From assembly GCF_900100605.1 (NCBI RefSeq), contig NZ_FNCN01000028.1, positions 1 to 64,000 on the forward strand: a stretch of 64,000 bases of DNA, in the 5' to 3' direction. The translations under genes were made by a program, and so were the position numbers. This DNA is from Sinosporangium album (GTDB lineage: Bacteria > Actinomycetota > Actinomycetes > Streptosporangiales > Streptosporangiaceae). This document shows, piece by piece, positions 29,001-39,600 of this stretch (its first letter is position 1; each line of letters opens with the position of its first letter). The notes under the pieces were generated by a model, which saw only the letters and a list, made by a program, of their open reading frames with translations, was not told the DNA's origin and ran no database searches.

Positions 29001-32000
29001 GAGGAACCCGCCTATGTGCTGTACACGTCGGGATCGACGGGACGACCCAAGGGCGTGCTAGTGCCCCACCGGGCGCTGGCCAACTTCCTGGCGGCGATGC
29101 GCGACCTGTTCCCGCTGGACGCGGACGACACGCTCGTCGCCGTGACCACGGTGTCGTTCGACATCGCGGCGCTCGAACTGTTCCTGCCGCTGGTCACCGG
29201 GGCGACGGTGGTCGTCGCCGGGGACGCGACCGTGCGTGATCCGGCGGCGCTGGCGGCGCTGCTCACCCGGCACGGCGCCACGATCATGCAGGCCACACCG
29301 ACGCTGTGGCGGGCGTTGCTCGACCACGATCCGGCCTCGGCGGGCGGCCTGCGGGCGCTCGTCGGCGGGGAGGCGCTGCCCGCGTCGCTGGCGGGACGGC
29401 TCGCCGAGGCGGCGCGGGAGGCGGTCAACCTCTACGGCCCCACGGAGACCACCGTGTGGTCGACCGCGATGCCGCTGGCCAAGGGCCGCGCCGGGGTGCC
29501 GCCCATCGGCCGGCCCATCCGTTCCACCCAGGTCTACGTGCTGGACCGCGACCTGCTTCCCGTGCCCGTCGGGGCCTACGGCGACCTGTACATCGCGGGC
29601 GCGGGCCTCGCGCTCGGCTACCTCGGCCGCCCGGACCTGACCGACGAGCGGTTCGTGCCCTGCCCGTACGGCGACGGCCTGATGTACCGCACCGGCGACC
29701 TGGCCAGGTGGAACCCGGAGGGCGAGCTGGAGTTCGGCGGGCGCGTCGACGACCAGGTGAAGATCCGGGGGTTCCGCATCGAGCTCGGAGAGATCGAGTC
29801 CGTGCTCGAAGGCCACCCCCGCGTCGCGCAGGCCGCCGTCGGCGTGGCGGTCGGCCCGAGGGGAGACTCCCGGCTCGTCGGCTACGTCGTGCCGAGAGGA
29901 GAGGAGTCCGCCGAGGAACGGTCCGACGCCGAGCGCCAACACGTCGAAGCGTGGCGGGGTGTCTACGACGAGCGTTACGCCGCCGGGATGGCGGGGGCCG
30001 ACCTGCTGTCGGACTTCGGCGTCTGGTCCAGCGTGTTCGACGGCGCTCCCATCCCCGGCGCCGAGATGGAGGAGTGGCGGGCGGCCACGGTGTCCCGCGT
30101 CCTGGAGCGCTCCCCGGCGAGGGTGCTGGAGATCGGCGTCGGCAACGGGCTCATCCTCGCCGGGGTCGCGCCCTCGTGCGACGAATACTGGGGCACCGAC
30201 CTGTCGGCCGCCGCCGTCGAACGCCTCGCCGACCGGCTCGCCGCGGGCCCCGCCCTCGCCGCCCGCGTACGGCTGCTGCACCGGGCGGCCGACGACGTCG
30301 ACGGCCTGCCGGAAGGCCACTTCGACGCCGTCGTGCTCAACTCCGTCGTGCAGTACCTCCCCGGCGCGGACCACCTGATCGACGTTCTCGCCGGACTGCT
30401 GCCGCTGCTGCGCCCCGGCGGCACGGTCTACCTCGGCGACATCCGCGACATCCGCCTCGCCGAGCTGCTCTACACCACCGTCGAGCTGCGCCAGGCGGCC
30501 CGGAACGCCGACCCCGCCGACCTGCTCGCCCAGGGGAGAGCCCGGGCCGAAAGCGACCAGGAGCTGCTGCTCGCGCCCGAGTTCTTCACCGGCCTGCCGG
30601 GTCGGCTCCCCGGCGTCACGGCCGTGGAGGTACGGCTGCGCCGGGGCGCGCACCACAACGAGCTCACCGGCTACCGCTACGACGTCCTCCTCCACACGGA
30701 CGCCGGCACTCCGCCGGGAGGCGAGGCGGCCGGGTCGGCGGACGCCGGCCGGTCCGAGGCGGGCGGTGCCGCGGAGGCGTCCGGCGGCGTCCGGCCGGGT
30801 GGTGGAACGGCCGAGCCGTCCGCCGTTCCCCGGCCGCGTGGCGAGGCGGCCAGGCCGGCCACCGTGGCGTGGCCCGGGTCGGTCGCGGCGCTGCGGGACC
30901 TGCTGGCCGCCCGGGCGCGGCCCCACGGCACCCACGGCACCCACGGCACTGACGGCACCCACGGTACTGACGGTACTGACGGCACCGCCGGCACTGACAA
31001 CACCGCCGGTGCCGGCGGCGCGGCGGGGCTGCGTGTGGCCGGCATCCCGAACGGGCGGCTCGCCCGCGACGTGGCCGGGACGCGGCTGCTGGCGCGGGGC
31101 GCGGCGGTGCGGGAGGCGTTGGCGGCCGAGGCGGACCCCGAGGCCGCCGACCCCGAGGTCCTGTACGGCGTGGCCGCGGAGTACGGCCTGGCCGCTGAGG
31201 CGGTGCCTTCGGGGGCCGTGCCGTACGCCTTCGACCTGGTGCTGGGGGAGGCGGCCCCCTCCTACGTGCCGGGGGCGCCGGGGCGGCTCGCGAGCGAGCC
31301 GAGGGCGGCGCGGCTCGGCGACCTCGTCGAGGAGCTGCGCCACCACGCGGTGGAGCGGCTGCCCGGTTACATGGCGCCCTCCACGTATGTGCTGCTCGAC
31401 GCCCTGCCGCTGACCCCCAACGGCAAGATCGACCGCCGGGCCCTGCCCGCGCCCCGCACCGGGCCCGCCCCCGCGCCGGACGGCGCGGAACCGGGCCCCC
31501 GGCTCACGCTCCACGCCTACCTGGAGACCGGCCGCCTGGAGACCGGCCGCCTGGAGACCGGCCGCCTGGAGACCGGCCGCCTGGAGGGCGGCCCCGGCGG
31601 GCGGCTTCCCGCGTTCGAGGTGCCCGACCGGTACGGCAGGCCCGTCCGCGTCCTCACCCACCGGGTCCCGGTGCTGCCCACCGGCCAGGACGGGGAGGTG
31701 GACCGGTCGGCTCTGCCGTACCTGGTGCGCGACGAAGGGGACGCCGAGCGGGACGCGCCGCGCGGCGGCGTCGAGCGGACGCTGGCCGGCATCTGGCGGG
31801 ACGTGCTCGGGGTCGCCTCGGTCGGGACGCACGACGATTTCTTCGCCCTCGGCGGCCATTCGCTGCGCATCGCGGAGGTCGTCCACCTCATCAGGGAGCG
31901 CCTCGGAGCCGACCCGCCCATGCAGTTGATCTTCGACTGCCCCACCGTGTCGTCACTCGCCGCCGCCCTCGAACGCTCCGGTACGGCACAGCCCGCCCCC

Positions 32001-33185
32001 GACCTCGCCGCCGAGGCGAGGCTCGACCCCGCGATCGTGGTCACCGGCCCTCCGCCGGACCCCTCGGCGCCTCCCGGCACGGTGCTGCTCACCGGGGCGA
32101 CGGGGTTCCTCGGCGCGTTCCTGCTGGCGGAGCTGCTGGAGCGGACCGACGCGCGGGTGGTGTGCCTGGCCCGCGCCGACGACGACGGGCACGCCCTCAT
32201 CCGGGTCCGGGAGGCGGCGCGGCGGCTCGGCACCTGGCGCGACGGGCACGGCCACCGGGTCGAGGCCGTCGCCGGGGACCTGGCGGAGCCGCTGCTCGGC
32301 CTGGCGCCGGAACGGTTCGACGCGCTGTCGGCGAGCGCCGATTTGATCGTGCACAACGGGGCCTCGGTGAACCTGGCCGACACCTACCGGCGCATGCGCG
32401 ACGCCAACGTGGGCGGCACCCGGGAGGTGATCCGCCTGGCCGCCCTCCACCGGCCGACACCCGTGCACTACGTCTCCACGACCGGTGTCCTGGCCGGGTC
32501 GGCGGGCGGGCCGATCGGCGAGGACGTACGGCCGGAGGCCGAAAGCGTGTCCTCGGCCGGCGGCTACGTGGCCACCAAGTGGGTCGCCGAGGAGATGCTG
32601 CGGGAGGCCGCCGGGCGGGGGCTGCCGGTGGCCGTCTACCGGCCCGGCCGAATCGGGGGCGACAGCCGTACCGGGGCCTGCGGCACGGACGACGCGCTGT
32701 GGAACGCCGTCCGCGCGGCGCTCGACGTGGGCGCGCTGCCCGACCTCGACTCCGAGCTCGACCTCGTGCCCGCCGACTACGTCGCGGGCGCGATCGTCCA
32801 CCTGGCGCTCGGCCCGGCGGCGGAGCCGGGGTTCCGCGCCTACCACCTGGTCAACCCCGCGCCCGCGGCCTTCCCCCGCCTCGCCGACCGGCTCCGCGCC
32901 CTCGGCCACGAGCTCACGACGGTGGGCCAGGGGGAGTGGGCGGCCCTGCTCGCCGCCCACGCGGCGGGCAGCGAGGCCGCCGCGGGCGTGACCGTCCTTC
33001 TCGCTGCCGCCGCGGACAGCGGCGCCGCCGACGGCGGGCCGGTCGTCGGCTTCGCCGCCACCGCGGAGGCGCTCGCCGGGTCGGGTGTGGCGTGCCCCCC
33101 GGTGGACGACGCCCTGCTCGACATCTATCTCCGCTTTTTCACGGACACCGGCTTCCTGCCGCGACCCCAGAGGAGTGCACCATGA
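26010..33185 (+). CDS. NRPS module C-(A remnant)-A(Gly)-MT-PCP-R, chain-terminating
   Basis: 2,391 residues. The C domain (about 25-445) has HHIVGDG at 165-171. About 470-800 is a degenerate C-terminal piece of an adenylation domain. The active A domain starts near 816, with A3 [11 protein letters not shown] at 1005; its pocket reads by eye D-I-L-Q-L-G-L-V-W, close to the glycine code. A methyltransferase is inserted in the A domain (about 1310-1600; SAM motif VLEIGVGNG at 1372), as in N-methylating modules. The A10 lysine is K1806, followed by a second A10-like motif in which Lys is Glu. The PCP serine is S1951. The reductase has TGATGFLG at 2028 and YxxxK at 2186-2190, so it should release an aldehyde or alcohol. 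N-methyl-glycine (sarcosine) is the likely last unit. Confidence 0.9.
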   Translation: MTGDTTRAELSDPKRELLRRWIGRGAAGSRPTVPRRPGRGPVPASHAQEALWFLDRLYPGNPFYNMATALRLTGPLDRSALTRAVAGLVARHESLRTGFVDEGGRPYQVVRESVPAPLVEEEVGELAQWLDRRALAPFDLTAAPLVRFHLGPLPGGDHVLLVVMHHIVGDGLSFGVLLRELAERYAAFEAGEADPYRPLAVQFADYSEWQRGVLADGGGLGEHLAYWKAKLGAGRDPVRLPTDRERTGPPTFTGVSHPFRLGEHAYAGLKDLAKAHGATPYMAVLSGLSALLSRYGGPGEVAVGSAVHGRDLPETQHLIGYFVNTLVMRTDVSGDPAFADLLDRVKETCGAALLHRNVPFETLVAELSPDRDPWTNPLFQVLFVLQQQPEQARMGGLTVTPVNADQVVTTQFDLVVHAWESGGALEGVVIGSADLFKGGTVARIAGHLERLLAHASARPRTPLSGLELYGSAERAALAGGPAVESPVLPEDVVVAEALPYDAIGAAAGAAPVAWTGEAAGLPAAIAEHGATVVLCSPSGLRALVDAGDAGDAAGRLRLVLVTGAPPADLTAPWPLTRVHAPPEAGGLAAVAPTPYGTGPAPEAVAPGLAGIGVPLGVVDRQGRPTPLGVSGLLAFLPDGGEPVVTRDRARRLSDGRIVLEPAARGRVWVDGRPVDLDAAEAALGERPEVREAALVAAPGGGEVLAAAVPADGHGAAAVLAAIRELLPGVPGVFVPVTALPRSRSGALDTAAVLALPVIDARVAAGLDAALPAGACGTVEDGGLVVEPDVELLAPPENDRTATGLSEEERRRVLVEWNDWTDPRTDLGTMPEAVYAQAGRTPDAVAVADEDGATLTYGELRAEADRIAGLLADAGAGPGRIVMVALPRSARLVPALLAVCRTGAAYLPVDPGHPAERLAYIAEDAAPVCVLTLPSVGGLPPGVPAVHLDGPTHPGRAFDRAPEGAFDRAPERAFDRALGGAFDGAPEGALDGLRMPGGEEPAYVLYTSGSTGRPKGVLVPHRALANFLAAMRDLFPLDADDTLVAVTTVSFDIAALELFLPLVTGATVVVAGDATVRDPAALAALLTRHGATIMQATPTLWRALLDHDPASAGGLRALVGGEALPASLAGRLAEAAREAVNLYGPTETTVWSTAMPLAKGRAGVPPIGRPIRSTQVYVLDRDLLPVPVGAYGDLYIAGAGLALGYLGRPDLTDERFVPCPYGDGLMYRTGDLARWNPEGELEFGGRVDDQVKIRGFRIELGEIESVLEGHPRVAQAAVGVAVGPRGDSRLVGYVVPRGEESAEERSDAERQHVEAWRGVYDERYAAGMAGADLLSDFGVWSSVFDGAPIPGAEMEEWRAATVSRVLERSPARVLEIGVGNGLILAGVAPSCDEYWGTDLSAAAVERLADRLAAGPALAARVRLLHRAADDVDGLPEGHFDAVVLNSVVQYLPGADHLIDVLAGLLPLLRPGGTVYLGDIRDIRLAELLYTTVELRQAARNADPADLLAQGRARAESDQELLLAPEFFTGLPGRLPGVTAVEVRLRRGAHHNELTGYRYDVLLHTDAGTPPGGEAAGSADAGRSEAGGAAEASGGVRPGGGTAEPSAVPRPRGEAARPATVAWPGSVAALRDLLAARARPHGTHGTHGTDGTHGTDGTDGTAGTDNTAGAGGAAGLRVAGIPNGRLARDVAGTRLLARGAAVREALAAEADPEAADPEVLYGVAAEYGLAAEAVPSGAVPYAFDLVLGEAAPSYVPGAPGRLASEPRAARLGDLVEELRHHAVERLPGYMAPSTYVLLDALPLTPNGKIDRRALPAPRTGPAPAPDGAEPGPRLTLHAYLETGRLETGRLETGRLETGRLEGGPGGRLPAFEVPDRYGRPVRVLTHRVPVLPTGQDGEVDRSALPYLVRDEGDAERDAPRGGVERTLAGIWRDVLGVASVGTHDDFFALGGHSLRIAEVVHLIRERLGADPPMQLIFDCPTVSSLAAALERSGTAQPAPDLAAEARLDPAIVVTGPPPDPSAPPGTVLLTGATGFLGAFLLAELLERTDARVVCLARADDDGHALIRVREAARRLGTWRDGHGHRVEAVAGDLAEPLLGLAPERFDALSASADLIVHNGASVNLADTYRRMRDANVGGTREVIRLAALHRPTPVHYVSTTGVLAGSAGGPIGEDVRPEAESVSSAGGYVATKWVAEEMLREAAGRGLPVAVYRPGRIGGDSRTGACGTDDALWNAVRAALDVGALPDLDSELDLVPADYVAGAIVHLALGPAAEPGFRAYHLVNPAPAAFPRLADRLRALGHELTTVGQGEWAALLAAHAAGSEAAAGVTVLLAAAADSGAADGGPVVGFAATAEALAGSGVACPPVDDALLDIYLRFFTDTGFLPRPQRSAP
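28869..28992 (+). repeat. In-frame 24-bp repeats inside the Gly A domain
   Basis: About five imperfect copies of a 24-bp unit (like GGGCTTTCGATAGAGCCCCC) encode repeats of the type GAFDRAPE. They sit in the loop just before the A3 nucleotide-binding motif, a position that tolerates insertions. Confidence 0.85.
30921..31010 (+). repeat. In-frame 9-bp repeats (HGT/DGT linker)
   Basis: A run of CACGGCACC/GACGGCACT-type 9-mers codes for [20 protein letters not shown] between the methyltransferase and the resumed A domain. It is a flexible hydrophilic linker. Confidence 0.85.
31521..31580 (+). repeat. Four perfect 15-bp repeats (LETGR) near the second A10-like motif
   Basis: CTGGAGACCGGCCGC four times in tandem without mismatch, then a fifth partial copy. 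Perfect identity points to recent expansion. Confidence 0.92.
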
Positions 33186-36100
33186 CCGCCGAGTCGGATG
33201 AACTCGCGGCCAAACGCAGGGAACTACTCGCCCTGCTCCTGGAAGAAGAGGGTCTCACCGGTGCCGGCAAGCCGGACGACGGGCCCGTGGCGCGCGGCGG
33301 CGGCGGCGAAGCGCCGCTGTCGAGCGCGCAGCAGCGGGTCTGGTTCTTCCAGCAGCTCGACCCGGGCAGCGCCGTCTACAACCTGTCGGTCGGCATGCGG
33401 CTGACCGGGCCGCTCGACGTGGACGCCCTGCGCGACGCGATCGCCCACGTGGCGGACCGGCACGAGGTGCTCCGCACCACCTACCACCAGACGGCGGACG
33501 GCACCCCCGTGCAGCGCGTCCACGCCGCGCTCCCGATCCCCGTGCCGGCCGTCGACGCCGACGGGGAGGACGCGGCGCTCGCGGCGGCCAGGCGCGCGGG
33601 GCGGCGGCCGTTCGACCTGTCCGCCGACGCGCCGCTGCGCGCGCTGCTCGTACGGCTCGCGCCCGGCGTCCACCTCGCCGTCCTCGTGGTGCACCACATC
33701 GCGTGCGACGACCTCACGTGGGCGGTGCTACTGCCGGAGATCGCCGGCGCCTACGCGGCCCTCGCGGAGGGCGGCACGCCGCGCCTGCCGGAGCTGCCGG
33801 TGCAGTACGCCGACTACGCCGCCTGGGAACAGGGGCGGCTGGCGGCCGGCGCGATGGAGGAGCAGGCGGCCTACTGGGTGGAGCGGCTCACCCCTCCGCC
33901 GCCCAGGACGGCGCTCCCGCTCGACCGCCCCCGGCCGGGCAGCGCCGGACCGGAGGCGGGGGAGGCGTCGCTGCCGCTGCCCGCGCCGGTCTCGGCGGCG
34001 GTGCGCGACCTCGCGCGGGCCTGCGGCACGACGCCGTTCATGGCGCTGCTGGCGGCCTTCGCCGTACTGCTGCACCGCTCCACGCGGGAGACCGACATCG
34101 CGGTCGGCACGCCCGCGGTGCTGCGCGAGGACGCCCAACTCCAGGGGCTCGTCGGCAACTTCGTGAACACGTTGGTCATGCGGATCGACCTGGACGGCGA
34201 TCCGACCTTCCGCGAGGTGCTGCGACGTGTCCAGCAGGTGTGCGCGGAGGCGTACGCCCACCAGGAGGTGCCGTTCGACCGGGTCGTCGAGCAGGTGCAG
34301 CCGCGCCGGCTGCCGGGGCGCGGGCCGGTGTTCGACGTCATGTTCCTGCTGTTCGCGCCAACGCTCGCCGGGGTGTCGCTGCCCGGCCTCGACGTCGCGG
34401 AGATGCATCTGCACAACGGGACGACGCAGTTCGACGTGACGATGGCGGTGCTGAACGGGGACGACGGCTTCACCCCGACGGTCATCTACCGGACCGAGCT
34501 TTTCGACCCGGGCAGCGCCGAGCAGTTGCTGGCGAACTACGCGGCGCTGCTCGCCGGGGTGACGGCCCACCCCGACCTGCCGATCGGCCGGGTCGCGCTC
34601 CGGCCCGCCGGCGGCGAGCCGCCCGCGGCGGCCGGCCTCGACGGGCCGCCGCGCACTCTTCCCGAGCTGTTCGCGGATGTGGTCGCCGCGCACGCCGACC
34701 GGACCGCGGTGGTGTGCGGCGACGCCCGCCTCACCTACCGCGAGCTCGACCGCCGCGCGGACGCCCTGGCCGGGGAACTCGTACGGCGGGGCGCCGGGCC
34801 GGGCGGCCTGGTCGCGCTCCTCGTGCCGAGGTCGGCGGACTTCGTGGCGGCGCTGCTCGCGGTCTTGAAGTCGGGCGCGGCCTATGTGCCGCTCGACCCG
34901 GACCAGCCCGCCGAGCGGCTCGCCCTGATCGTCGAGGATGCCCGGCCGGCCCTGGTCGTCACGACCGCCGGCCTCGCGTCGGCGGTGCCGTACGGGACGG
35001 CGGCGCTGCTGCTCTCGGACGTCGGCGAGTCAGACGTCGGCGAGTCGCAGATCGGCGAGCCAGATCCCGGCGAGTCGGATAACGGCGAGTCGGATAACGG
35101 TGGGACGGGCATCGGCGGGATGGACGTCGGCGGAACCGGCGTTGGGTCGCCGGACCGCCCGCCGGGGCCCGCCGACACCGACCCCACCGACACCGACCCC
35201 GCCTACGTGATCTACACGTCCGGCTCCACCGGCAGGCCCAAGGGCGTGCTGGTGTCGCACCGCAACGTGGTGCGCCTGTTCACCGGCACCGCGCCGTGGT
35301 ACGGCTTCGGCCCGGACGACGTGTGGACGCTGTTCCACTCGGGCGCGTTCGACTTCTCGGTGTGGGAGATCTGGGGCGCGCTGCTCCACGGCGGCAGGCT
35401 GGTCGTCGTCCCGCAGGACCTCACCCGCGGCCCCGAGGAGTTCCTCGACCTGCTCGCGGCCGAACGCGTCACCGTGCTCAACCAGACGCCGTCGGCGTTC
35501 GCCCAGCTCATGCGGGCCGAGGCCGAGTCGCCCCGCGGCGACCTCGCACTGCGCTACGTGATCTTCGGCGGTGAGGCGCTCGACCTCCCGGCGCTGCGCG
35601 CATGGTACGACCGGCATCCCGACGACACGCCGCGCCTGGTCAACATGTACGGCATCACCGAGACGACCGTCCACGTCACCTGGCTGCCGCTCGACCGCGA
35701 GACCGCGGTCTCGGCCACCGGCAGCCTCATCGGCCGCCCCCTGCCCGACCTGCGCGTGCACGTGCTGGACGAGGCGGGGCAGCCGGTGCCCGTGGGCATC
35801 GTGGGAGAGATGTACGTCTCGGGGCCCGGCGTCGCGCTCGGCTACCTCAACCGGCCTGACCTCGACCGCGGCCGGTTCCTGCCCGACCCGTTCACGGGCG
35901 GGCGCATGTATCGCACGGGCGACCTCGCGCGCCTGCGCGCCGACGGCGGCCTGGAGTTCGCCGGCCGTGCCGACGAGCAGATCAAACTCCGCGGCTACCG
36001 TATCGAGCCGGGTGAGATCGAAAGCACGCTGCGCGACCACCCCGGCGTCGCGGACGCGGTCGTGCTGCTCGACGGCGAACGCCTGGCCGCCCACCTCGTG

Positions 36101-36625
36101 GCGGCACCCGGCGAACGCCCCGCCGCCGGAGCGCTGCGGGAGCACGCGGCGGCGCGGCTGCCCGCGTACATGGTGCCCGCGGCGTTCGCCTGGCACGGCG
36201 CGCTGCCGCTGACCCCGCACGGCAAACTCGACCGGCGGGTCCTGGCGGCGGCGGCGACGGCCGCCGAGGTGAGCGGGGCGGCGCACGTGGCGGCGCGCGA
36301 CGCGCTGGAGGAGGACATCTCCCGCATCTGGCGTGAGGCGCTCGGCCGCGAACGCGTCAGCGTGGACGACAACTTCTTCGACCTCGGCGGGCACTCGCTG
36401 CTGCTGGCCAAGATCAGGCCGCTGCTGGAGCGCGCCTGCGGACACGCCGTGCCGATCGTCGACCTCTACACCCACCCGACCGTCGCCTCCCTTGCGCGGC
36501 ATCTCCGCGACGAACGGTCACCCGACCTCTCCTCCGTGCGTGAACGCGCCGAGCGCCAGCGCCGGGTCGCCGCCCGCATGGCGGGCACCCGCCAGAGCGG
36601 CATCCGACAGAAGGGACAGCAGTGA
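33182..36625 (+). CDS. NRPS module C-A(Thr)-PCP
   Basis: 1,147 residues. The ATG at 33182 overlaps the preceding TGA (ATGA); an open frame further upstream is only shadow sequence. The C domain (about 35-450) has HHIACDD at 171-177, keeping the catalytic His and Asp but with Asp in place of the usual Gly. A3 is at about 678, the A10 lysine is K1015 and the PCP serine is S1072 in LGGHSL. The binding pocket, aligned by eye to GrsA-PheA, reads D-F-W-N-I-G-M-V-H-K. This is exactly the established threonine code, so threonine is the firmest monomer call in the cluster. The loop before A3 carries a 40-residue Gly/Asp/Ser repeat. The threonine hydroxyl and amide could serve in metal binding or in ring closure. 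Confidence 0.94.
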   Translation: MTAESDELAAKRRELLALLLEEEGLTGAGKPDDGPVARGGGGEAPLSSAQQRVWFFQQLDPGSAVYNLSVGMRLTGPLDVDALRDAIAHVADRHEVLRTTYHQTADGTPVQRVHAALPIPVPAVDADGEDAALAAARRAGRRPFDLSADAPLRALLVRLAPGVHLAVLVVHHIACDDLTWAVLLPEIAGAYAALAEGGTPRLPELPVQYADYAAWEQGRLAAGAMEEQAAYWVERLTPPPPRTALPLDRPRPGSAGPEAGEASLPLPAPVSAAVRDLARACGTTPFMALLAAFAVLLHRSTRETDIAVGTPAVLREDAQLQGLVGNFVNTLVMRIDLDGDPTFREVLRRVQQVCAEAYAHQEVPFDRVVEQVQPRRLPGRGPVFDVMFLLFAPTLAGVSLPGLDVAEMHLHNGTTQFDVTMAVLNGDDGFTPTVIYRTELFDPGSAEQLLANYAALLAGVTAHPDLPIGRVALRPAGGEPPAAAGLDGPPRTLPELFADVVAAHADRTAVVCGDARLTYRELDRRADALAGELVRRGAGPGGLVALLVPRSADFVAALLAVLKSGAAYVPLDPDQPAERLALIVEDARPALVVTTAGLASAVPYGTAALLLSDVGESDVGESQIGEPDPGESDNGESDNGGTGIGGMDVGGTGVGSPDRPPGPADTDPTDTDPAYVIYTSGSTGRPKGVLVSHRNVVRLFTGTAPWYGFGPDDVWTLFHSGAFDFSVWEIWGALLHGGRLVVVPQDLTRGPEEFLDLLAAERVTVLNQTPSAFAQLMRAEAESPRGDLALRYVIFGGEALDLPALRAWYDRHPDDTPRLVNMYGITETTVHVTWLPLDRETAVSATGSLIGRPLPDLRVHVLDEAGQPVPVGIVGEMYVSGPGVALGYLNRPDLDRGRFLPDPFTGGRMYRTGDLARLRADGGLEFAGRADEQIKLRGYRIEPGEIESTLRDHPGVADAVVLLDGERLAAHLVAAPGERPAAGALREHAAARLPAYMVPAAFAWHGALPLTPHGKLDRRVLAAAATAAEVSGAAHVAARDALEEDISRIWREALGRERVSVDDNFFDLGGHSLLLAKIRPLLERACGHAVPIVDLYTHPTVASLARHLRDERSPDLSSVRERAERQRRVAARMAGTRQSGIRQKGQQ
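35020..35165 (+). repeat. In-frame ~15-bp imperfect repeats (DVGES type) in the Thr A domain
   Basis: Repeats of the form GACGTCGGCGAGTCG code for DVGESDVGESQIGEPDPGES and on, in the same loop before A3 that is expanded in the Gly module. Confidence 0.82.
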
Positions 36626-39600
36626 GCGAGCTGGACATCGCCATCATCGGGATGGCAGGGCGTTTCCCCGGAGCCGCCGACCTCTCGGAATTCTGGGACA
36701 ACCTCGCCGCCGGCCGGCACATGTTCACCGAGTTCGGCGAGGACGAGTACCTCGCCGCGGGCGGCGCACCCGACGGGCTCGCCGACTCCCACCTCGTGCT
36801 CGTCGAGGCCGCCATCGACGACCTCGCCGACTTCGACGCCGGCTTCTTCGGCTACACCCCGCGCGACGCGCGGATGCTCGACCCGCAGCAGCGGCTGTTC
36901 CTCCAATGCGCCTACCACGCGCTGGAGGACGCCGGCCACGTGCCGGGCGTCCACCCGGGGGCCGTCGGCGTCTACGCGGGCGCCACCGAAGGGCAGTACT
37001 ACCTGCGCAACGTGATGCCGCACCTCACCTGTCCGCCGGACTCGCTCGAAGCCTACGCGGCGGTCTTCGCCAACCTGGCCAGCTCGCTGCCGACCCGCGT
37101 CTCCTACGAGCTCGACCTCACCGGGCCGAGCGTCGCCGTACAGACCGGCTGCTCGGCCTCGCTCGTCGCCGTCCACCAGGCGTGCCAGGACCTGCTCGCC
37201 TACCGCTGCGACCTGGCGCTCGCCGGAGGCTCCTCGCTCAACCCGACGCCCCGGCGCGGCTACCGCTACGAGACCGGCGGCCCGCTGTCCCCCGACGGGC
37301 GCTGCCGCGCCTTCTCCTCCGACGCCGCCGGCATGGTGAACGGCGACGGCGTCGCCGTCGTGCTGCTGAAACGCCTCGCCGACGCCGTCGCCGACGGCGA
37401 CCCCGTGCGCGCCGTCATCAAAGCCACCGCGATCAACAACGACGGCTCCCGGAAGGTCGGCTTCACCGCGCCGAGCGTCCACGGCCAGACCGAGGTCATC
37501 GTCAACGCGCACGTGCTGGCGGGCATCACCGCCGACACCATCGACTACGTCGAGGCGCACGGCACCGCCACCCCCGTCGGCGACCCCATCGAGGTGACCG
37601 CCCTCACCAAGGCGTTCCGCGAGACCACCGACCGCGTCGGCTACTGCGCCATCGGGTCGGTCAAGACCAACATCGGGCACACCGACGCGGCGGCGGGCGT
37701 CGCCGGACTCATCAAGACGGTCCTCGCCCTCGAAAACGGCCTCATCCCGCGGACGCTCGGCTTCGGCGACCCCAACCCCGAGATCGACTTCGCCGCCAGC
37801 CCCTTCTACGTCGCCGCCGACCCCGTGCCGTGGACCTCGACCGGCAGGCCGCGCCGCGCCGGGGTGAGCGCCTTCGGCGTCGGCGGCACCAACGCCCACG
37901 CCGTCGTGGAGGAGGCGCCGCGGCGCGCCCCGCTCCCGCAGGACGGCGGCGACGGACGCCCCACGGTGCTCATGCTGTCGGCGAAGACCCCGCAGGCGCT
38001 CGACCGCGTCGCGCTCGCCCTCGCTGACCACCTCGATACCCGCGACGCCCGCGACGCCGACCTCGCCGACGTCGCGCACACCCTGCGGTACGGCAGAGCC
38101 GCACTGCCGTACCGCAGAACCGTCGTCGCCGCCGACACCGCCCAGGCGACCGCGGCGCTGCGCACCGCCGCGCCCCCGCCCCGGCCCGCGGGGACCGGGC
38201 AGACGGCGTTCCTGCTGCCCGGCGTCGGCGGCCACTACCAGGGCATGGGCCGCGGTCTCTACGACGCCGTGCCCGCCTTCCGCGCCGAGGTCGACGCGTG
38301 CGCCGAGGCCGCCGCGCCCCTGCTCGGCTTCGACCCCCGCGAGGCCATGTACGGCACCGCCGACCGGTCGGCCATCCTCGTCTCCCTCCTGATCACCGAG
38401 TACGCGCTCGCCAGGACCTTCATGTCCTTCGGCGTACGGCCGAGCGCGCTGCTCGGGCACAGCATGGGCGAGTACACCGCGGCCTGCCTCGCCGGAGTGA
38501 TGCCGGTCGCCGACGCCTGCCTGCTGGTGAGCGAGCGGGAGCGGCTGGCCGTGGCCGTCGGCGGCACGATGACCGGGGTACGGCTCGGCGAGGACGGCGT
38601 CGCGCCCTACCTGGGCGGCGGAGTCGGCCTGGCCACCGTCAACGCGCCCGGCCACTGCACCCTCGCCGGCCCCGTCGAGCGGATCGCCGAGGTGGAGGCG
38701 CGGCTCGCCGCCGCCGGGGTGGAGTTCCAGCGCCTCGACGTGCCCGCGGCCGGGCACTCCCCGGTGCTTGAGGCCATCCTCGACGACTACGCGGACGTGG
38801 TCGGGCGGGTGAGGCTGAGCCGGCCGGCGCTGCCGTTCGTCTCCAACGTCACCGGCACCTGGATCACCCCCGACCAGGCCGTCGACCCCGGCTACTGGGT
38901 GCGGCACACCCGGGCGACCGTACGCTACGCCGACGGGGTGCGCACCCTGTGCGCCGAGGGCACCCCGGTGCTGTTGGAGGTGGGGCCGGGACGCACCCTC
39001 ACCCGGTTCGCCGGCATGGTGCTCGGCCCCGACCTGCCCGCCGTCACCGGCATGCGCCACCGCAAGGCCACCGCCGACGACCACACGCACCTGCTGTCGG
39101 CCCTCGGGCAGCTATGGGCCGCCGGAGTCGACGTCGACTGGGACGCCGCCTGGGACGCCGCCTGGGACGCCGCCTGGGACGCCGCCGGCCGCCGGGGCCG
39201 ACGCGTCCACCTGCCCGGCTACCCCTTCGAACGCGAACGCCACTGGCTCGCCCCCGCCCCCGCGGGCCGCGAGGGCACCGCCTACAGTGCCGCCCCCGCC
39301 GCCGTGGTCTCCACCCGCGCCTGGCGCCCCAGGATCGCCCCGCGCGGCGGCCCCCTCACCGGGACGGCATGGCTCATCGTGCCGGGTTCCGCCGACGCGG
39401 GCACGGGGGCCGGCGCTGCGGGCGCGGGCACTGGCGTGGGCGCAGCTCTGCGCGACCACCTCGCCGGCTGCGGCGCGACCGCCCGGCTCGGCGACGTGCC
39501 CGCCGCCGAGAATGCCGCCGAGGACGCGGGCGAGGCCACCGGGATCGTCTACCTGGCGACCGCGGCCGACCCCCGGTCGGCGGTGGCGGAGGCGGCCTCC

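Noticed and set aside
30921-31010. Repeat arrays as possible CRISPR
   Set aside because: All arrays are short-unit, in-frame tandem repeats without spacers and lie inside synthetase genes.
32091-32600. R domain acting as a Dieckmann (tetramate-forming) cyclase
   Set aside because: The catalytic YxxxK and nucleotide motif are intact, so reductive release is the simpler reading; kept only as an alternative in the findings.
32162-33181. Extended N-terminus for the Thr module
   Set aside because: The extra sequence is an out-of-frame reading of the reductase domain; the ATGA overlap at 33182 and the C-domain start fix the gene start.
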